This document shows positions 13,301 through 25,900 of a stretch of DNA of 64,000 nt, piece by piece. How positions within the stretch are numbered: position 1 is the stretch's first letter; each line of letters opens with the position of its first letter. The notes beneath the pieces were generated by a model that was not told the origin of the DNA, made no database searches, and was given only the letters and a program-made list of their open reading frames with translations. Source of the DNA: Syngnathus acus (Eukaryota > Chordata > Actinopteri > Syngnathiformes > Syngnathidae). The DNA lies in assembly GCF_901709675.1 (NCBI RefSeq), contig NC_051102.1, positions 8,157,412 to 8,221,411 on the forward strand, in the 5' to 3' direction. The position numbers and the translations under genes are program-made.

Positions 13301-16300
13301 CTGCCTCTCGGTCATTGTCGTGCGATGGGACACACCTTCTGTCACCCCGGTGGAACATTCCGGCTCTGTGTGGCAACTGACGTTTCTTCTGCCGTCGTAG
13401 GAACTCTCATCATGTAGACATTCTTGGGCTTGGTGGCATGCCTCATATGAGTGGTGACTCAAGAGGAAGGAGGGGCGTGGTGATGCGCTCCATTTTGGCA
13501 CTGTTTTTCCATAGTACGCAATCTGTTTTGAAGCAGTTTGTTTTTGTTATTTTTTTAAATTGAGATTCTGCAGGACAAATATGTGCTTCTCCCAATGGAC
13601 TCGTAATGGTGCTGTTAGTTTGCGCTTCATTTGTGCTGTAAAAACGTTCATTTCTGCTGCTGCGATTTTATAGACTTACTATATTTCTGATGACAGCCGG
13701 CCCATCTAAAAATATTCCACTTAAAAGATGCAAAAGCTTACCCAAATTACTCCAATAATTTAGAAAGCAAGAAAAGGTTTTGACGAAAAAAGTGATTTTA
13801 AAAATGCTCAATCATGAAAAAATTAACTTTTAACCTGAACTTAAAAACATTCACATTGGACTTTACTTCTTTTGGCAGCTCATTCAATTTACATGCTAAA
13901 TGCTGCTTCACCATGTGTTGAAGCGAGAGTGTGAATTATATTCTCCTTCCAACATCCCACCATGTTGCCGCTCCAGTATACGACCACCATTTGTTGTCCC
14001 TCATATAAAAACGTCAGTGCCTCATACCGACATTATCACCGCTCATCTCGGGCCAGACCTTTTTTTTTTTACACTAAATGAGTGCTAATCTCAGCATCAT
14101 TAGCGTTATCTCCCACCGCCTTTAAAGCCCCCCCCATCATCAGTCAGCATCCCGTTATCAGCCTCCATTGCTTCTCTTGCGAGGCGCTAAGCAGCTGGAT
14201 GTGCCCCAACCGCTGCCCTGTGATCATGAAAGCACGGATGCGCGCCGGCCAGAGCAACGCTCAAAGGTGAAGGCGGAGGAATGCGCCGGCCGGGATATTT
14301 ATGGCAACCGAGACTCCTCGCTCGGAAAAGCAAACAATCTGCTTGTCACGGTGGGAGTGGGTTCGGGCGGCAGGCGTGGGGGCGTTTATGTCATGCTTAA
14401 TTGCAAAATGTCAATCCATGCAAATCTGCAGCCGCCCGGCGAGGGTGGATTTCCAAAAATAGAAAGCTCATCTCAATGCAAACGTGAAGCGGAGCGATTG
14501 GACTACTTTGCATTGATATACTGTGCCATCTTTAGATGTCAGATTGTCTGGCCCATTCACAACCTCAAGATTTACGACCAAACATTTGCTGAGGTGTAAA
14601 TAATTGCAATGTAAAGTTGTCATTTGTCCAGATTAGAATCACGTACCAAAAACATCTCTTTTTTTTCTTTCTTCCCCCCTAGAGGAGCGAAATGCCGTCG
14701 GCGGGGAAGCTTCTCCTGTTCAGGCTTGTCGGGCGAGCACAATAGCCTTGCTCTGAATAACGTGGCCGCGAGCTAGTTTATTCAAGCGCCTTTTGTTTGT
14801 GCTCCGCGCTCACCTTTTCCCTTCACTGATGATCAGATAAGCAGCAGCAGCAGACAAGAGGGCAGAGAAAGCCAAACTATCTGCTGAGATGGCCTTTCCG
14901 TCATTTCACGGAGATTTCGCAACGTGGGGCTTGCGCATCCTTCGAAGGAATACAAGAAAATTCCTCAGAGGTGAAAATATGAATGCCAAATACGGTTGGG
15001 ATGGCACACTAAAGTAGTCACCGGGCTTTTTTTCCCAAGCTACTCCAGTATTCAGTTTCTCTATTTACCCATTAGGCTAAGCGGGGGTCACGCAGTGGAC
15101 GTGTGAGTTGCGCAACAGCTGCCCTTTTGATGCCACTACCTTCCACCCAACGTGGGTGCAAAAGTCATCCTAAGATGAAAAATAGCACAAGCGTTAAATG
15201 TCGATGCGGAGGAATAAAGCGTCGTCGCCAGCGGCTCGGACTCAGTCCGCCATGCAGTTCTCCAAACAAATAAAACCTCACAGGTGCATTTAACACACCA
15301 ATACTCTTAATGGATCAAGCTGCTTCTTTGCATGGCCCTATTGAGACCTTTAGATAAACTCAAAATGGCCTGTGATAAAATTAAAACCAGGGCTGCTTTA
15401 AACACTTAGAAATAATAAGCAATCAAAACATAACAGCTCGGCTGCTTCAGTTTTAGTAAGTGCAGACGTGCGGCGTGAAATAAAGTCAAGATTTGCTTTT
15501 GGCGTCATTCTCATAGCACACCGTCATTTTTTTTTTTCCTGTGCAAACACATTAAGATGCAGGCAGGTAAACACAAGCGAGGCGACTATTAATTCAACTA
15601 AACGACCTGGGAGAAGCTGCGCTGCAATTACAAAGCAAATCTCATCTCAATGATGGGGACGTTTAAAGTCCTCTACGAGTTTGCTTTGAAAATCTTCCGC
15701 TGTTAATTTGCCCCACAGTGAGGAATCAGTGAGTGAAATCAGAGTAGCTGTGCCTTGCCTCATCCTCATCCCAGAGGCCTCAAGCTGGGACGCAGATCCC
15801 CGTGAACAAACGAAACCCCTCCGTGCCGTAATTTAAAATCAACGTTTGACCAGCTCATTATTCAAACGCTTCCAAGTTTGTTAATCTCGTTGATATTCCC
15901 AAAGCACCCCCCATCTTAATGCATCGTCTCCTAAGTAAACAATAACAGTGCTGCCTAAAATTCATCATGATTAGCAACTGGCAGCCTGATGGCGCGGCGA
16001 TGCTCCAGAGGGCCCCATTTACGCGCAACTCGCAGCGTCTGTCAAAACATCAAGAGACAAGTAGGAAAATCAGCTTTTCATATCGCGTTCCCCCTTCTCT
16101 GTCGCTGAAAATAACACGTCATGAAAGAATCATTTGTTTTTTCACCGCGCGACTGGTGCACCTCGTTTTGTTTACAAACGCACACATAATAATAAAGCGT
16201 CAGTTTGTTCACAGGCGACAAAACCAGGCTTTAATTATTTATTTTTTTATTTCAAATAATTTGATTTTTTTATTTATCTGTATTATCATGAAGTTATTTG

Positions 16301-17727
16301 TTTATTCATTTTATTTGATTTTTTTATTTATTAACAGTATTTGATCCACATTTGACTCATTTTCTAAATTAAAGCCGTGGATTTAAAGTAGTTCACTAAA
16401 AATTCACACGTGTAGAATTTTATTTACTTATGATTGGGGATGTGCATAAATTGCTTTTTGCAGTTTCCGCAGGGGAAGGACGCACAATCACGACGTGGCA
16501 CCAAAGCCAGAAGCGTAAACGTTCTGACAATTATTCATTCATGAAAAATTTGACTTGCACTGCAATTTGCCTTGGACTGTCTGAGTGTCTGAGAGTCAGA
16601 AATGTTTTTTCACTCAACTGCCAGCTTGCATTTTAATCATCTGTCTCTGTGCATCCGCCATCTCAAGAGGTCAAGACTTGGCCTGAGGCTGTGAATAATT
16701 GTATTTATTTTTTATTTCTACGGATTCACCCGATTGAAGTAAATGAAATAATACGATATTTCTAAATGGCCTGAGGTCGAAAACAAAAAGAACTTACAAC
16801 TGTGCCCTGAGGAACTCCTCACCTTGCGTTCAGCGTTAAAATGGGTGTGTCGAGTCAGACATTTTGTAATGCGTGCTGACGCCGTTTCACTCTAAGCTGT
16901 TCACTGCTATGTGATCAATAACGCAACACTTTGATAGGTGACCTCTGCTCAGTGAGACAGCAGCTGGAGCTGAGCTGTTATTGATTAGGTCAACACACTC
17001 TTCTGTCTCATCTGATCCACTCAACCTAATCATTGGCGACCAGTGCGTGCTGTTATCTTGTCTTTTCAAACGATACCTTTCACCACCTCATTTCCAAGAC
17101 TCAGAAAAGTTCATATGGATTTTTCAGCAGAGCTTTCAGGCAGCGTATTGATTTGACTTGAACAAATTAATACGGAAAACTGACATCAAATTTTTATTTT
17201 ATGAAGGCGATTAGGTTTGAGCCCCAATCAAAGGAATGAAAATAGAAATCCTTGCTGAGAGACAAAAGGCATAGTTAGAAAGAATTCAAACATAAAAAAA
17301 AAAAAAGAAAAGTAACGCTTGTATGACAATGAGTGTTTAAATGCTGGCCGTCGAGTTAGCTCTTAGGGAATTGGCAGTTTAACCCCGCAACCAACTCGTT
17401 CACCTGACGTTATTTCCTATGGGAAAAAAGAGTTTGCATTTGGGCCGGCTGCAGTCAGGTGGAAGGAAACAGTGCACACAGTCAGACTAGAGGAGGCCTC
17501 AAAGGCTCTCGCGAGTCCCTGCCGATCAATATCGCTCGTACGTGTGACATTTCAACACGGTTTGATGTGTGCTGGGCCCGGGAAACGAGTTTAGGTTTGA
17601 TTTTGGGACCTGACTCACATCCCCCGTCTTCTTTTCGAAACACGCTCGGATTAAATATCCCCCAAAAAAACATGTGAGATTGCGGCCAGTTTCTACAAAT
17701 TAAAAAAAAAAAAAAAATGCCTTGAGT

Positions 17728-17733
17728 TTTATT
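17728..17733 (-). terminator. snai2: Candidate snai2 polyadenylation signal
   Basis: TTTATT on the plus strand is AATAAA on the minus strand, about 510 bp downstream of the snai2 stop codon. It is the first canonical hexamer I noticed after the stop. This would give a 3' UTR of about 0.5 kb, rich in A/T runs. Confidence 0.45.
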
Positions 17734-18242
17734 TCCCCAAAGTGTCACGAGAGTATGAAAACAAACCTGCATTGCAGTTTTAATATACAATCATCGCAGT
17801 CACGCTTACATTCAATGGAGTATAAAAATATATAAAAAGAGCAAAAAGACATATTATTGCTGAGTAAAAACTGAGGCACTTTAACAGGCAGGGACAAAAG
17901 ATCCACCACGCGAGTTCTGTAATGTAATGTTTGTGCAAAAATTCACGTTCCCTAAGTCACGATGGCTTCGGTATTCCCGTGGTGTCCTTTAGACTTGAAA
18001 TGTTTGAGCAAAGCGAAGGCACAGGAGATGTTGTGGACATGCAAAAAGTGCACAGGTAGGAAGCGATGGAAAAGACGTTGAAATGGACCCACTTGTCCGG
18101 GTTAAAAAAAAAATAAAAAAATCCCTGACGACTCTCCCGGGCTTGCTTGGAAATTTGGTTTCAAAACAAACAAAAGTTGTTTTTATAAAAAAAAAATAAA
18201 AAAAAAAAGTCTTGCACTAGTGGGAGAGAGGATCCCGTGTGT

Positions 18243-18424
18243 TCAGTGTGCTACGCAGCAAGCGGATTCCTCGTGCTTGTGCAGCAGCGACATCCGTGAG
18301 AAGGTTTTGGAGCAGTTCTTGCATTGGTACTTTTTCACATCCGAGTGTGTCTGCAGGTGAGCCCTGAGGTTGGAGCGGTCGGCGAAGGCCCTCTTGCAGT
18401 GGGGACACGAGAAGGGCTTCTCGC
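18243..18424 (-). CDS. snai2: snai2 coding exon 3 (fingers 4-5)
   Basis: The acceptor TGGCAG (18426-18425) is followed by [10 protein letters not shown]. The exon encodes fingers 4 and 5 and the C-terminus [12 protein letters not shown]. The stop TGA is at 18245-18243. Confidence 0.96.
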
Positions 18425-20053
18425 CTGCCAGGAAGTGACGCAACAGGAGGCAAAGTTAAGACACGCGCAAACATACACACGTGCAAATGACAAGCTTTTT
18501 GAGAGCAGCTCGGTCGGTGGGCAACATGAGGCTCGTGGGCTATTTGCAGGCCACGGCAGCATTTCATGTTGTCCATCGTGTAAGATATTTGTCAACAATG
18601 TTGGTTAGTGCAACAAGTGGTTTATAATTTAAGTTGAGGTTCAATAACAGGGACAACCGTTCTGTTAACTCAGATTTCTTTGTTGCAACATGCACAAAAG
18701 CAAAACTATCACAGAACAGAATCGGGGTTTTTTATTTTTTTCCTTGCATAAATTATACATCCTTAAACTGCTGGGTCTAAAAACAACAGCAGACCAATTT
18801 GGTCAAAAATGACCCAAGTTGTGGGTCGGTCCAATTTTTCACCCAAATTGGAGTGGCTGTTTGACCTGGCAGTTTTGAGAATTTATTATAAATGAAAAAT
18901 TGCCTGACAGTGGAGGTGTAAATGTCTAGAGGGGTGTGTGGGGTTAAAAATGCAATTTTGAATGTAAACTAAAAGTTTCCTTTAAAAAAACAAAAAAAAA
19001 AAACGGAAGTTTAAAAACAGTTGGGTCAAAAATAACACAATGTGAATCAAAAAGGGATGGTCCAAACTTGTGGGATATCTAACCCAAAAGGTTTGATCAA
19101 ATAAATAAATATCCTACACTCTAAAAATTGCTAGGTCAAAAAAAGCCCAATTTGTATCAAAAATTTAAATGGATGGCTGGATGTTTTTATTCATTTACCC
19201 AAAATTTTGGGGTGGAATGATTCACTCCAAAAGTTTTGTTAGTCCCCTTTTGACCCTATTTGTGCTATTTTGGGCCCAACTTAGACTGTGTCTGGCTGCA
19301 ATCATGTATGCTGAGCAGAGAGCACTTTATGACTCCAGATCAGAGCCACACCCCCCCCCCCCCCCCCTCTCTCTCTCGCCCGCGGGAGGCCCGAGGCCAA
19401 CTCACTCACCGGTATGTGTCCTGATGTGTCCCTGCAACAGCCAAGGCCTGGAAAAGGCTTTGCCGCAAATTTTGCACACGCACGGCAACGTGTGAGTCCT
19501 GATGTGCATCTTGAGCGCTCCCAAGCTCACATACTCCTTCTCGCAGTATTTACACGTGAAGCACTTGCGGGCCTGCAGCGCGTCGCAGTGCAGCTGCTTG
19601 TGCTTGACGAGTCCCGAGTAGGTGGAATAGGACTTGGCGCACTGGACGCACTGGAACTTGTCGGCGTCTGCCTGCGGCGGGCCGGGCTCCTCGTCGTCGC
19701 TGCGGGGACTTTCGGAGCCGCTGTGGTCTTTGGAGGAAGACGACGAGGAGAGCGAGGAAGGGTATCCGGACAGCGGAGAGAGCGGAAGGCTGCTGGTGGT
19801 CCACACCGTGATGGGGCTGTACGCGGCCGGGCTCAGGAACTCCGGCTGGGGGATGACGGGCAGCGGATGGCCCTTGTACAAGTGCGGCATGATGAGCACT
19901 GAAAACGGAACAAGTCAAGTCAGCAAAAACTTTCCACCACTTTGAAAAAGTTCCCCACCAAAACTTTTCCCCACCTGTTGGACTCTCCAGCTCGCTGTAG
20001 TTGGGCTTCTTGACGGAGTTGATGTGCTTCTTGACCAGAAAGGAGCGCGGCAT
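18243..20053 (-). CDS. snai2: Snai2 (Slug) zinc-finger repressor, complete
   Basis: The three coding exons are 19975-20053, 19410-19898 and 18243-18424. Together they make 750 nt and 249 residues plus stop, close to the usual Slug length of about 255-270. The product is a nuclear repressor that binds E-box DNA and drives epithelial-mesenchymal transition and neural crest development (family knowledge). Visible in the protein are the N-terminal SNAG motif MPRSFLVKK, which recruits LSD1/corepressors, and the SLUG-specific segment containing ITVWTTSS and PLSGYPSS, which separates it from Snai1. Five C2H2 fingers start at about residues 108, 140, 166, 194 and 222, and the protein ends CCVAH. Intron 1 is only 76 bp. 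Intron 2 (985 bp) holds a teleost repeat and a 17-bp C run. The gene is head-to-head with the putative sntg1 promoter. Confidence 0.96.
18765..19215. mobile_element. GGGTCAAAAA-type teleost repeat in snai2 intron 2
   Basis: Repeated diverged blocks of the form CTGGGTC(A/T)AAAA and AACCCAA occur on both strands, including CACTCTAAAAATTGCTAGG near 19116. They resemble the CACTCTAAAAA-CTGGGTCAAAAAT repeats seen in many fish genomes, probably from a nonautonomous DNA element. They have no coding capacity. The family assignment is from memory. Confidence 0.5.
19351..19367. repeat. Poly(C) run
   Basis: An uninterrupted run of 17 C, followed by a CT microsatellite, within snai2 intron 2. It is likely length-variable and prone to assembly error. 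Confidence 0.8.
19410..19898 (-). CDS. snai2: snai2 coding exon 2 (Slug domain, fingers 1-3)
   Basis: The acceptor TTTTCAG at 19899-19900 restores the frame with exon 1 (G plus TG gives Val27). It encodes the Slug-specific region, a serine-rich stretch with a KDHSGSESP motif, and C2H2 fingers 1-3, through RTHTG. The donor is ACCG then GTGAGT. The long plus-strand ORF over this exon is an antisense shadow. Confidence 0.95.
19975..20053 (-). CDS. snai2: snai2 coding exon 1 (SNAG domain)
   Basis: The start ATG is at 20053-20051 and 26 codons follow, plus one base. It encodes the SNAG repressor motif MPRSFLVKK followed by [12 protein letters not shown]. The donor is CAACAG then GTGGGG (phase 1). 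Confidence 0.95.
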
Positions 20054-20239
20054 TTTCAACACAACTTTTTTCCTCCCACTCGTGTAAAAAAAAAAAAAAA
20101 GTGGGAACCAGACGTTAAGAAAGGGCGTTTTTGGTATTTGCAAAGACGGAAATCCTGATTGCTCAAGTCGTCCAGCGGAGGAGAGTCATGTTGGAGGCAA
20201 GCAGTGCAGTGCAGAGAGTTGCGCTAAAGTCCTTAGATC

Positions 20240-20356
20240 AGGTGCGAGGGCGGGGCCTCCAGCTCTTATTTACATACGTCGCTCGCGTCGCACCAATTAA
20301 AAGGCGAGCACGTGCAAGGGGGCTTGGCGCTCCATGTAAGGCAGTGGGCGGGGCTA
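20240..20356 (-). promoter_or_regulatory. snai2: snai2 proximal promoter
   Basis: Read on the minus strand, this region has a GC box (GGGCGGGGC mirror at 20346-20354), an E-box CACGTG at 20309-20314, a CCAAT box in ATTGG orientation (20293-20297), a TATA-like TATGTAAATAAG (about 20266-20277) and a second GC box (20248-20256). The start site would fall near 20240, giving a 5' UTR of about 190 bp. The order and spacing are typical of a TATA/CCAAT promoter. The element calls are by eye. Confidence 0.55.
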
Positions 20357-20359
20357 ACA

Positions 20360-22439
20360 AAGCGCAGCAGGTGCAACTTTTTCTTGGCCCGCGACCTGCC
20401 TGTCAATAAAGGTACTTGAGTGTACAAGCGAAATACAATCTGGAAATGTACAGCACGGTAAAATGTACAGTACTGTACTTTAGATTTATGTCCAGGTTTC
20501 TAAAAACTTTCTGTCAAAATATGGGAGCAATAGTGTTTGCTGTTGACGTGTCAACTGCACAGTGCCACATTGCATGTGTGCATCATCCACATTGTCACAC
20601 AGCAACGTGGCTAATGCAGCACTTTCCCCATCCACTAATGCAATAAGGCGTTTGCTACTTGAAATGCAAATGTGAAAAAAAAAAAAAGTGCCCCCATCTC
20701 CCTCCCTTTCAAGGTCGCCCACGATAATAACATTAGTCCCCCACCACCTCCGCCTCCCTTCTGCTTGCTCCAAGTGAACATTAAAGTAGAGCAAAGTTGA
20801 CAAAGTTGGCAGTCGACGCCCCCTTGTGTTCATCTTCTGGGGGGGCGTTTGAAGAACATCTCAGCCGGCGGGGGGCTGAGCTGTACTGATGTGGATCAAG
20901 AAGCTCGATGCACAGCAGATACGCAAAAGACCCCCCCCCCCCCCCCCCCTTATATCCGGGACCAGGTTAAGTTGATTGTGAGCCTTATCGCCTTCCGACG
21001 TAATTGCACATCACAAATAGTTTTTGCCTTGCATGCATGACTGAGGCGAGGGAAGGTTATCTGAGAGTAATGATGCCGGGCTTCCATTGAGATTAAAAGG
21101 GAGAAATCAATATGATCTATCTGAGCGAGCGTTTTTCCCCAGTAAAAATGTTGCCAGTGGTGATGAAGACGAGCAGGCACTGAACGCTCCAAATGTGTTG
21201 ACACGTCACAACAGAGGAGGCCTCGTTCGTCCTTGCCGTCTTTCACTGCATTCCCAACAGGGACTTGCGAGACTTCCCCAAACTGGAATCTTATTCTTCA
21301 TCACTGTCACCATGCACAAAAAAAAATGATTCGAAAGACTAGAAATAGGCTACTGTAATTCATAAATGTATTTCTTTGTGCCATCTAACACACCAAAAAT
21401 GATGCAAACTTTGTTCCCTTTCTCTCTTGATTGATTGTCGCTTCCCACAATTTAGCACGCTCAGCCAGCTCTCACATCAATCATGAAATGAAGAGCACAC
21501 ATCCAGAGTCCAACTGCAAACAAGCTAAAGTGCCCCCTATGAGTTTGATGATAAAAGTGGAATAAAATGACATTTTAGTGGACTTGCTCCATCAAACTTT
21601 GATTAGAAGTTTATTTTAGGTTCACGTTTAGTGTGAGTGAAGAGAAATACATTAAATGTCATGCAAGAAATGTATATTCACCACTGTGGATTCGTTCATT
21701 CTTTGTTTATTTTGCAGGGGCAGTTATTTGTGAGAAGAGCGATCGCATAAATTATATGGCGTATGCACTGCTGCTCTTGTAAACTTTGTCAGAGTGAATT
21801 ATTTCTGGTTACTTCTATTATACACATTAAAAAATGTAATTAATATAGGATATTAATTGAAACTTTTTAATCATGGTGCCATGTTTTAGTTCAGCTCAGT
21901 TGTTCTGGTGAGCAAATTTGTTTTTTTTTTTGGCTTGGGAGAAATTAGTTGGAGCAAACATTGCTTGTTTGTTGTGCTAACTAACATTGTTGTATAATTT
22001 GTTTTTAAGTTGCCTGTCTGTCTCTTTCTGTCTCTCTCTCTGCATTGAGATTGCTTCCAATGTTGGCAGATGAGAAGATGCTCATCATACAGCCTCTGCC
22101 AAAAAATGTTACTGTAGCTTTGCAGCAATCAGCAAAGCATTCTTCTCCAGACCAAATCTGGACTCATGGCCAAGTTCCTTCACATGTTCAGGTACCAATG
22201 ATCACGTGTTCTGACTATTTTGATGTTTCCCTATCCAGATCATTCAAAAGTGGTGTGCTGAACCTTGAAGCAGATCCAGTACTGACCAGTATGATCACAT
22301 TTTGTGGGTACCAGAAGCTCGACAAGAATCAGTAGCAACATCAAAATGGCATTATCACAGAAGATTGGGTGCATTTTTCATTATAGATAGATAGATAGCG
22401 CTGTGCAATTTTTTTTTTGCATGCGCACTCATGCACACA
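20360..22439. other. Divergent spacer between snai2 and sntg1
   Basis: I recognise no gene in this interval. It holds a 19-bp C run (20931-20949), short A runs, a CT/GATA microsatellite near 22020 and 22386, and an open plus-strand frame at 22045-22335 with no family motif. Shared regulatory elements of the two divergent genes would be expected here. Confidence 0.5.
20931..20949. repeat. Poly(C) run
   Basis: A run of 19 consecutive C. It is likely polymorphic and is a possible G-quadruplex or i-motif former. Confidence 0.8.
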
Positions 22440-22957
22440 CTCTTCCACACACACAGCGCTGCAGCGTGTGCGCGTGTATGCGTGCGCTGAGATCCTTGCG
22501 CGCTTTCAGTGCACCTGTGATGCGGGACGAGCGCCAAACGTCTCCAAACACTGGACCCACGCGTGTCACGCTGTCCCGATTAAGCGTGCGGAGTGGACGG
22601 ACGGTGACGCGGCTAGAGTCGCCTGCTGGCGGCGCGAGTGACGCGAGGGTGGCGGCAAGCGGAGATGTCGACGCGGTGCGAGCCTCCGCGGAGCACTTCT
22701 AAGCCGGCGGAGATGTACTAAAATCGGATGCGGAGCGCAGCGACTGCTCTCCCCTGCCTTCCGTTTCTCCACCTCTTCCATCCTTCCATCTGTCCTCCTG
22801 CGTTCGGAGGCTGAGGCGAGTGGAGCGGGATGTGGGCGATGCTGCCATGCACAAGGGATGCATTGTGGCTGGGTTGAGCCGCTCCGTAACACCCGTTGCA
22901 TGCGTTGATTTCAAGAGGAAAAGCAGCCGAATAAGACGTCAGCACCTGTTCCATCAG
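22440..22957 (+). promoter_or_regulatory. sntg1: CpG island and likely noncoding exon 1 of sntg1
   Basis: This is a GC-rich, CpG-dense block in an AT-rich neighbourhood. It holds many CG dinucleotides at 22470-22740 and a CRE-like GACGTCA core near 22937. It ends in a consensus donor, CATCAG then GTAAGCC (GT at 22958-22959). The next usable acceptor on this strand that leads into a recognised gene is the one before the sntg1 start codon (30921-30922). I infer a CpG-island promoter with a 5' UTR exon ending at 22957. It could instead belong to an unrecognised RNA gene. The first base of the exon is unknown. Confidence 0.5.
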
Positions 22958-25900
22958 GTAAGCCTTTTGTGATTATTATTATATCAAACATTCATCAGTT
23001 ATCACTCACGTGCCTTGCTTGAAAGGATTAAATGCTTCCTTGTAGTAGATGGATGATAAAGCACATAGGTGTGACATGGATTCACATTTTTTTTTGCTTT
23101 GGGTTGGGCATATGTGGGCTGTATGCGTTTGAAATCCCTGCAAAGCAATGTTTCAGCACTCCTGCATGAAAAGGGAGGGGGGGGGGGGGTCAAAGCTGCT
23201 GAAATCTGTGGTCTCCGTGTCACATGATATATGTTGCTTCCCGGGATGAAGGCTCACTTTCCCCCTTTGCTCGAGCTTGGCCGGGTTTGCGCCTTAAAAC
23301 GCCCTGTGAGAGTTGCAAATCCGCAATTCTCCTCCTTTGCGTTATCCCCACCCCCCCTCCCTCCCTCTGTGAGCTGCTTGTGCTCGCTGGTGGTCACAGG
23401 TCAGCGGACATCACTGATGCCAAGACATGCCAGCTTGAGCTCCTATTCGTCACCATGTCCTAAATTTAAAAAAACAACACTTTGGATAAATAGAAAATTA
23501 GACAAAGTGTGTCCGAGTGAGAATTTGACGCTAATTGGCCCAAAGAGAACGTCACAAAAGTTTCCCCTCCGACCGCCGAGCAAGAAACCGACTCGACAAA
23601 AGAGCTCCTCTGTACTTTATCTTTTCCTGCTCGCCTAATCGATAATCTCTTGTTGCTTCCGTCGCTTCCCCTGCACCCCCGCTGGCTCATTAAAATTCTG
23701 ACTACGTTAATCGCCTTAAAGATACAAGTGGGATAAGTTGTCTGGTGGCATCACGAGAAGCAGCAAGGATAGGCTCCAACACATCAATTATGGATGGGAG
23801 CCTTTTCCTAATGTTGACCACCTGAGGCGACACCACGAGGTGGGCGCAAGGCAGTCCTGCAAAGGATGCGCTGGAAACTTCTCTTGAAAATCAAAAGACA
23901 TATTCCCCCAAAATTCAGCAAATGGGCAAAACTGTGGCATGTTTTTTCCCAAAAAACGTAAAATGCAAAATCGTCAGTTGATCAAAATGGCACAAAATGT
24001 TTCTAACCTGGAAACCTCCTCTGGTTGTAAACAAAAGACCTGCATGGAATTGTTGCCCCCCTCAGGAGTTGTAACAGCTTCCTGATCATGTCACATTATT
24101 CCACTTGTTGTTTGATGGGCTGCTTCCACATCAGACCATATGTGGCGAAGCCAATTTTATGGCAAGCACAATGGCCACATCCAATATGGCGGCCGTGGTG
24201 CCATTTTGGTCAAAATGGGCCAAACAGACAGAAAACATGGCGTGACAAGCCAAATGAGAGTAGCTTGTTGCATAAAAGACGGACTCCTTCAGTCTGATCC
24301 AAAGCAAGATGAGAGCCCCCATGCACTGCAGAGTGAGCTCGAGAGCACTTGGGACTGGTTGCGCCGCTGGACATCGTCATAGCCGCCTAACCTCAGCGCT
24401 CCCCCGGCGAGAGAAAAATTGAGCGGTGGACTTCATAGCAAGTCGTCACGTGTCCATGTTCCACATGTCCAAGCGACGACGTATGCGCCTGTCGGCGGGC
24501 CGTGGCCGCAAAAGTCACATGATGGAGCAGCCATTAGCTCGTCTTCGCAGGGAAGCTACAGCTAATGAAGCGAAAGCGACGACCCCGGTCAAGACAACGG
24601 CCTCATTGGCATGCGCCTGGTGTGCAGCCGCTGATTTGGAGCTGCGTGACAGCAATGCGGGAAGCAATTAAGAGATGGATTATACACATTTTCTAAAGTG
24701 GGGCACACGTACCGATTTTCACACGTACCGATGTGAAAATATGGGAAAAGAAAAATCATACATAAGGAATTGCCATCGTAAATACGGAACAGGTTTACTA
24801 TTTTTGATTGTCAGCACCAGTGGTGCGGAAAGGGGTGGGGGCGACGGGGCGGGGGCCCCCAGCCACCAACCTGGGGGTTGCGTCCAAAGCCGATTCAGCC
24901 CAATTGTCGGCATGCGTGTATCGGGCATCATCTTAGATCAGCCATGCCCCCCCCCCCGCCTTTCCAATAAATCACGACTGCACCATTTCCATGAAAACAA
25001 GCATGTTAGCTGACATCTGACGAAGGCCATGAGGCGAGAGCACAGCGGATCAAGTAGCGCCGTCCGCTAGCAGCTTAATTGAAGGCAAACATTGTGCGCT
25101 GTAAATTGTGCTACTCACTCGCTCGCCATAGAACTTCGTCAATTCACTCAACCTGTGAGTAGTCAAATAGCCCTGAGCGGTAATTAAACCAGATTGCAAT
25201 TGTGCTTATGATGGCAGAACACAGCGTGTGTGTGTGTGTCTGTGTGTGGCCTGTTGAGTGAAAGCTTTGTTTGATGAAAGGCTCGTTTATGCTCGATGTT
25301 GAATACGCATACTAGAGTGGCGGGGAGGTTGGCGGTGGTGGCTCAGATATGCTTCGATGCATCATCATAATTGTACGACTCAGTTTGGGAAAAACTGCCA
25401 CGGATCTCATTTGCGATCCATTCCGAATGCGTCGCTTCAAACGTCATTACAAATGTTTAAAGCGCAGTGAGTTTGGCTACGTTTGGGAGTCATGAGATCG
25501 TGTCAGATCCTCGTTGGAGTGAATCGTTTTGTATTTCAATTTGAGTCAATCCCATTACTGTATATCTCAATCGGTATAAATCGTATTGCATTGTAGTTGG
25601 AGTGAATTGTTTTACATGACGTATTTTGAATGATGGTTTTGCACAGGCGTTCATTATAACTGGTCAACTATGACACAATGTCTGTGTGGAGGGAGGGGAA
25701 GGTACAAAGTCTTCATGTTTCTACACCACTGCTCAGCGAAATGGCTTTTTATTGATTGTCTGCACATTGATTCGGCTTATAAAGCTTCAAATTAATTGAA
25801 GAGTGAAGTACTTTCACTTCGATTGTAAAATACATTATCTGTGCTCCTTTATTCTTTTTTTTTTCTTTCCCTCCAATTTTGTAATGTGTGTGTGTGTTTT

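Larger units (their letters stand above)
1..17727. other. Gene-free flank beyond the 3' end of snai2
   Basis: I see no protein gene here. The open frames are short, show no family motifs and overlap on both strands. The stretch holds poly(T)/poly(A) runs, a short GACA microsatellite (about 3002-3022), an octamer ATGCAAAT at 14418-14425, a GC-rich island-like stretch at 14230-14460, a Tc1 transposon remnant near 10.2 kb, a common teleost repeat near 8.2 kb and an orphan exon-like segment at 3705-3865. Gene-poor flanks of snai2 often hold enhancers, but nothing in a single sequence proves this. Confidence 0.6.

Noticed and set aside
14168-14599. 143-aa plus-strand ORF in a GC-rich island
   Set aside because: The composition follows local GC content, with no domain or splice context. 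It could be a regulatory island instead.
19414-19902. 162-aa plus-strand ORF
   Set aside because: It is the antisense shadow of snai2 exon 2, with no recognisable motif.
22045-22335. 96-aa plus-strand ORF upstream of the sntg1 CpG island
   Set aside because: No recognised family, no promoter or splice pattern, and a composition like the surrounding unique DNA.
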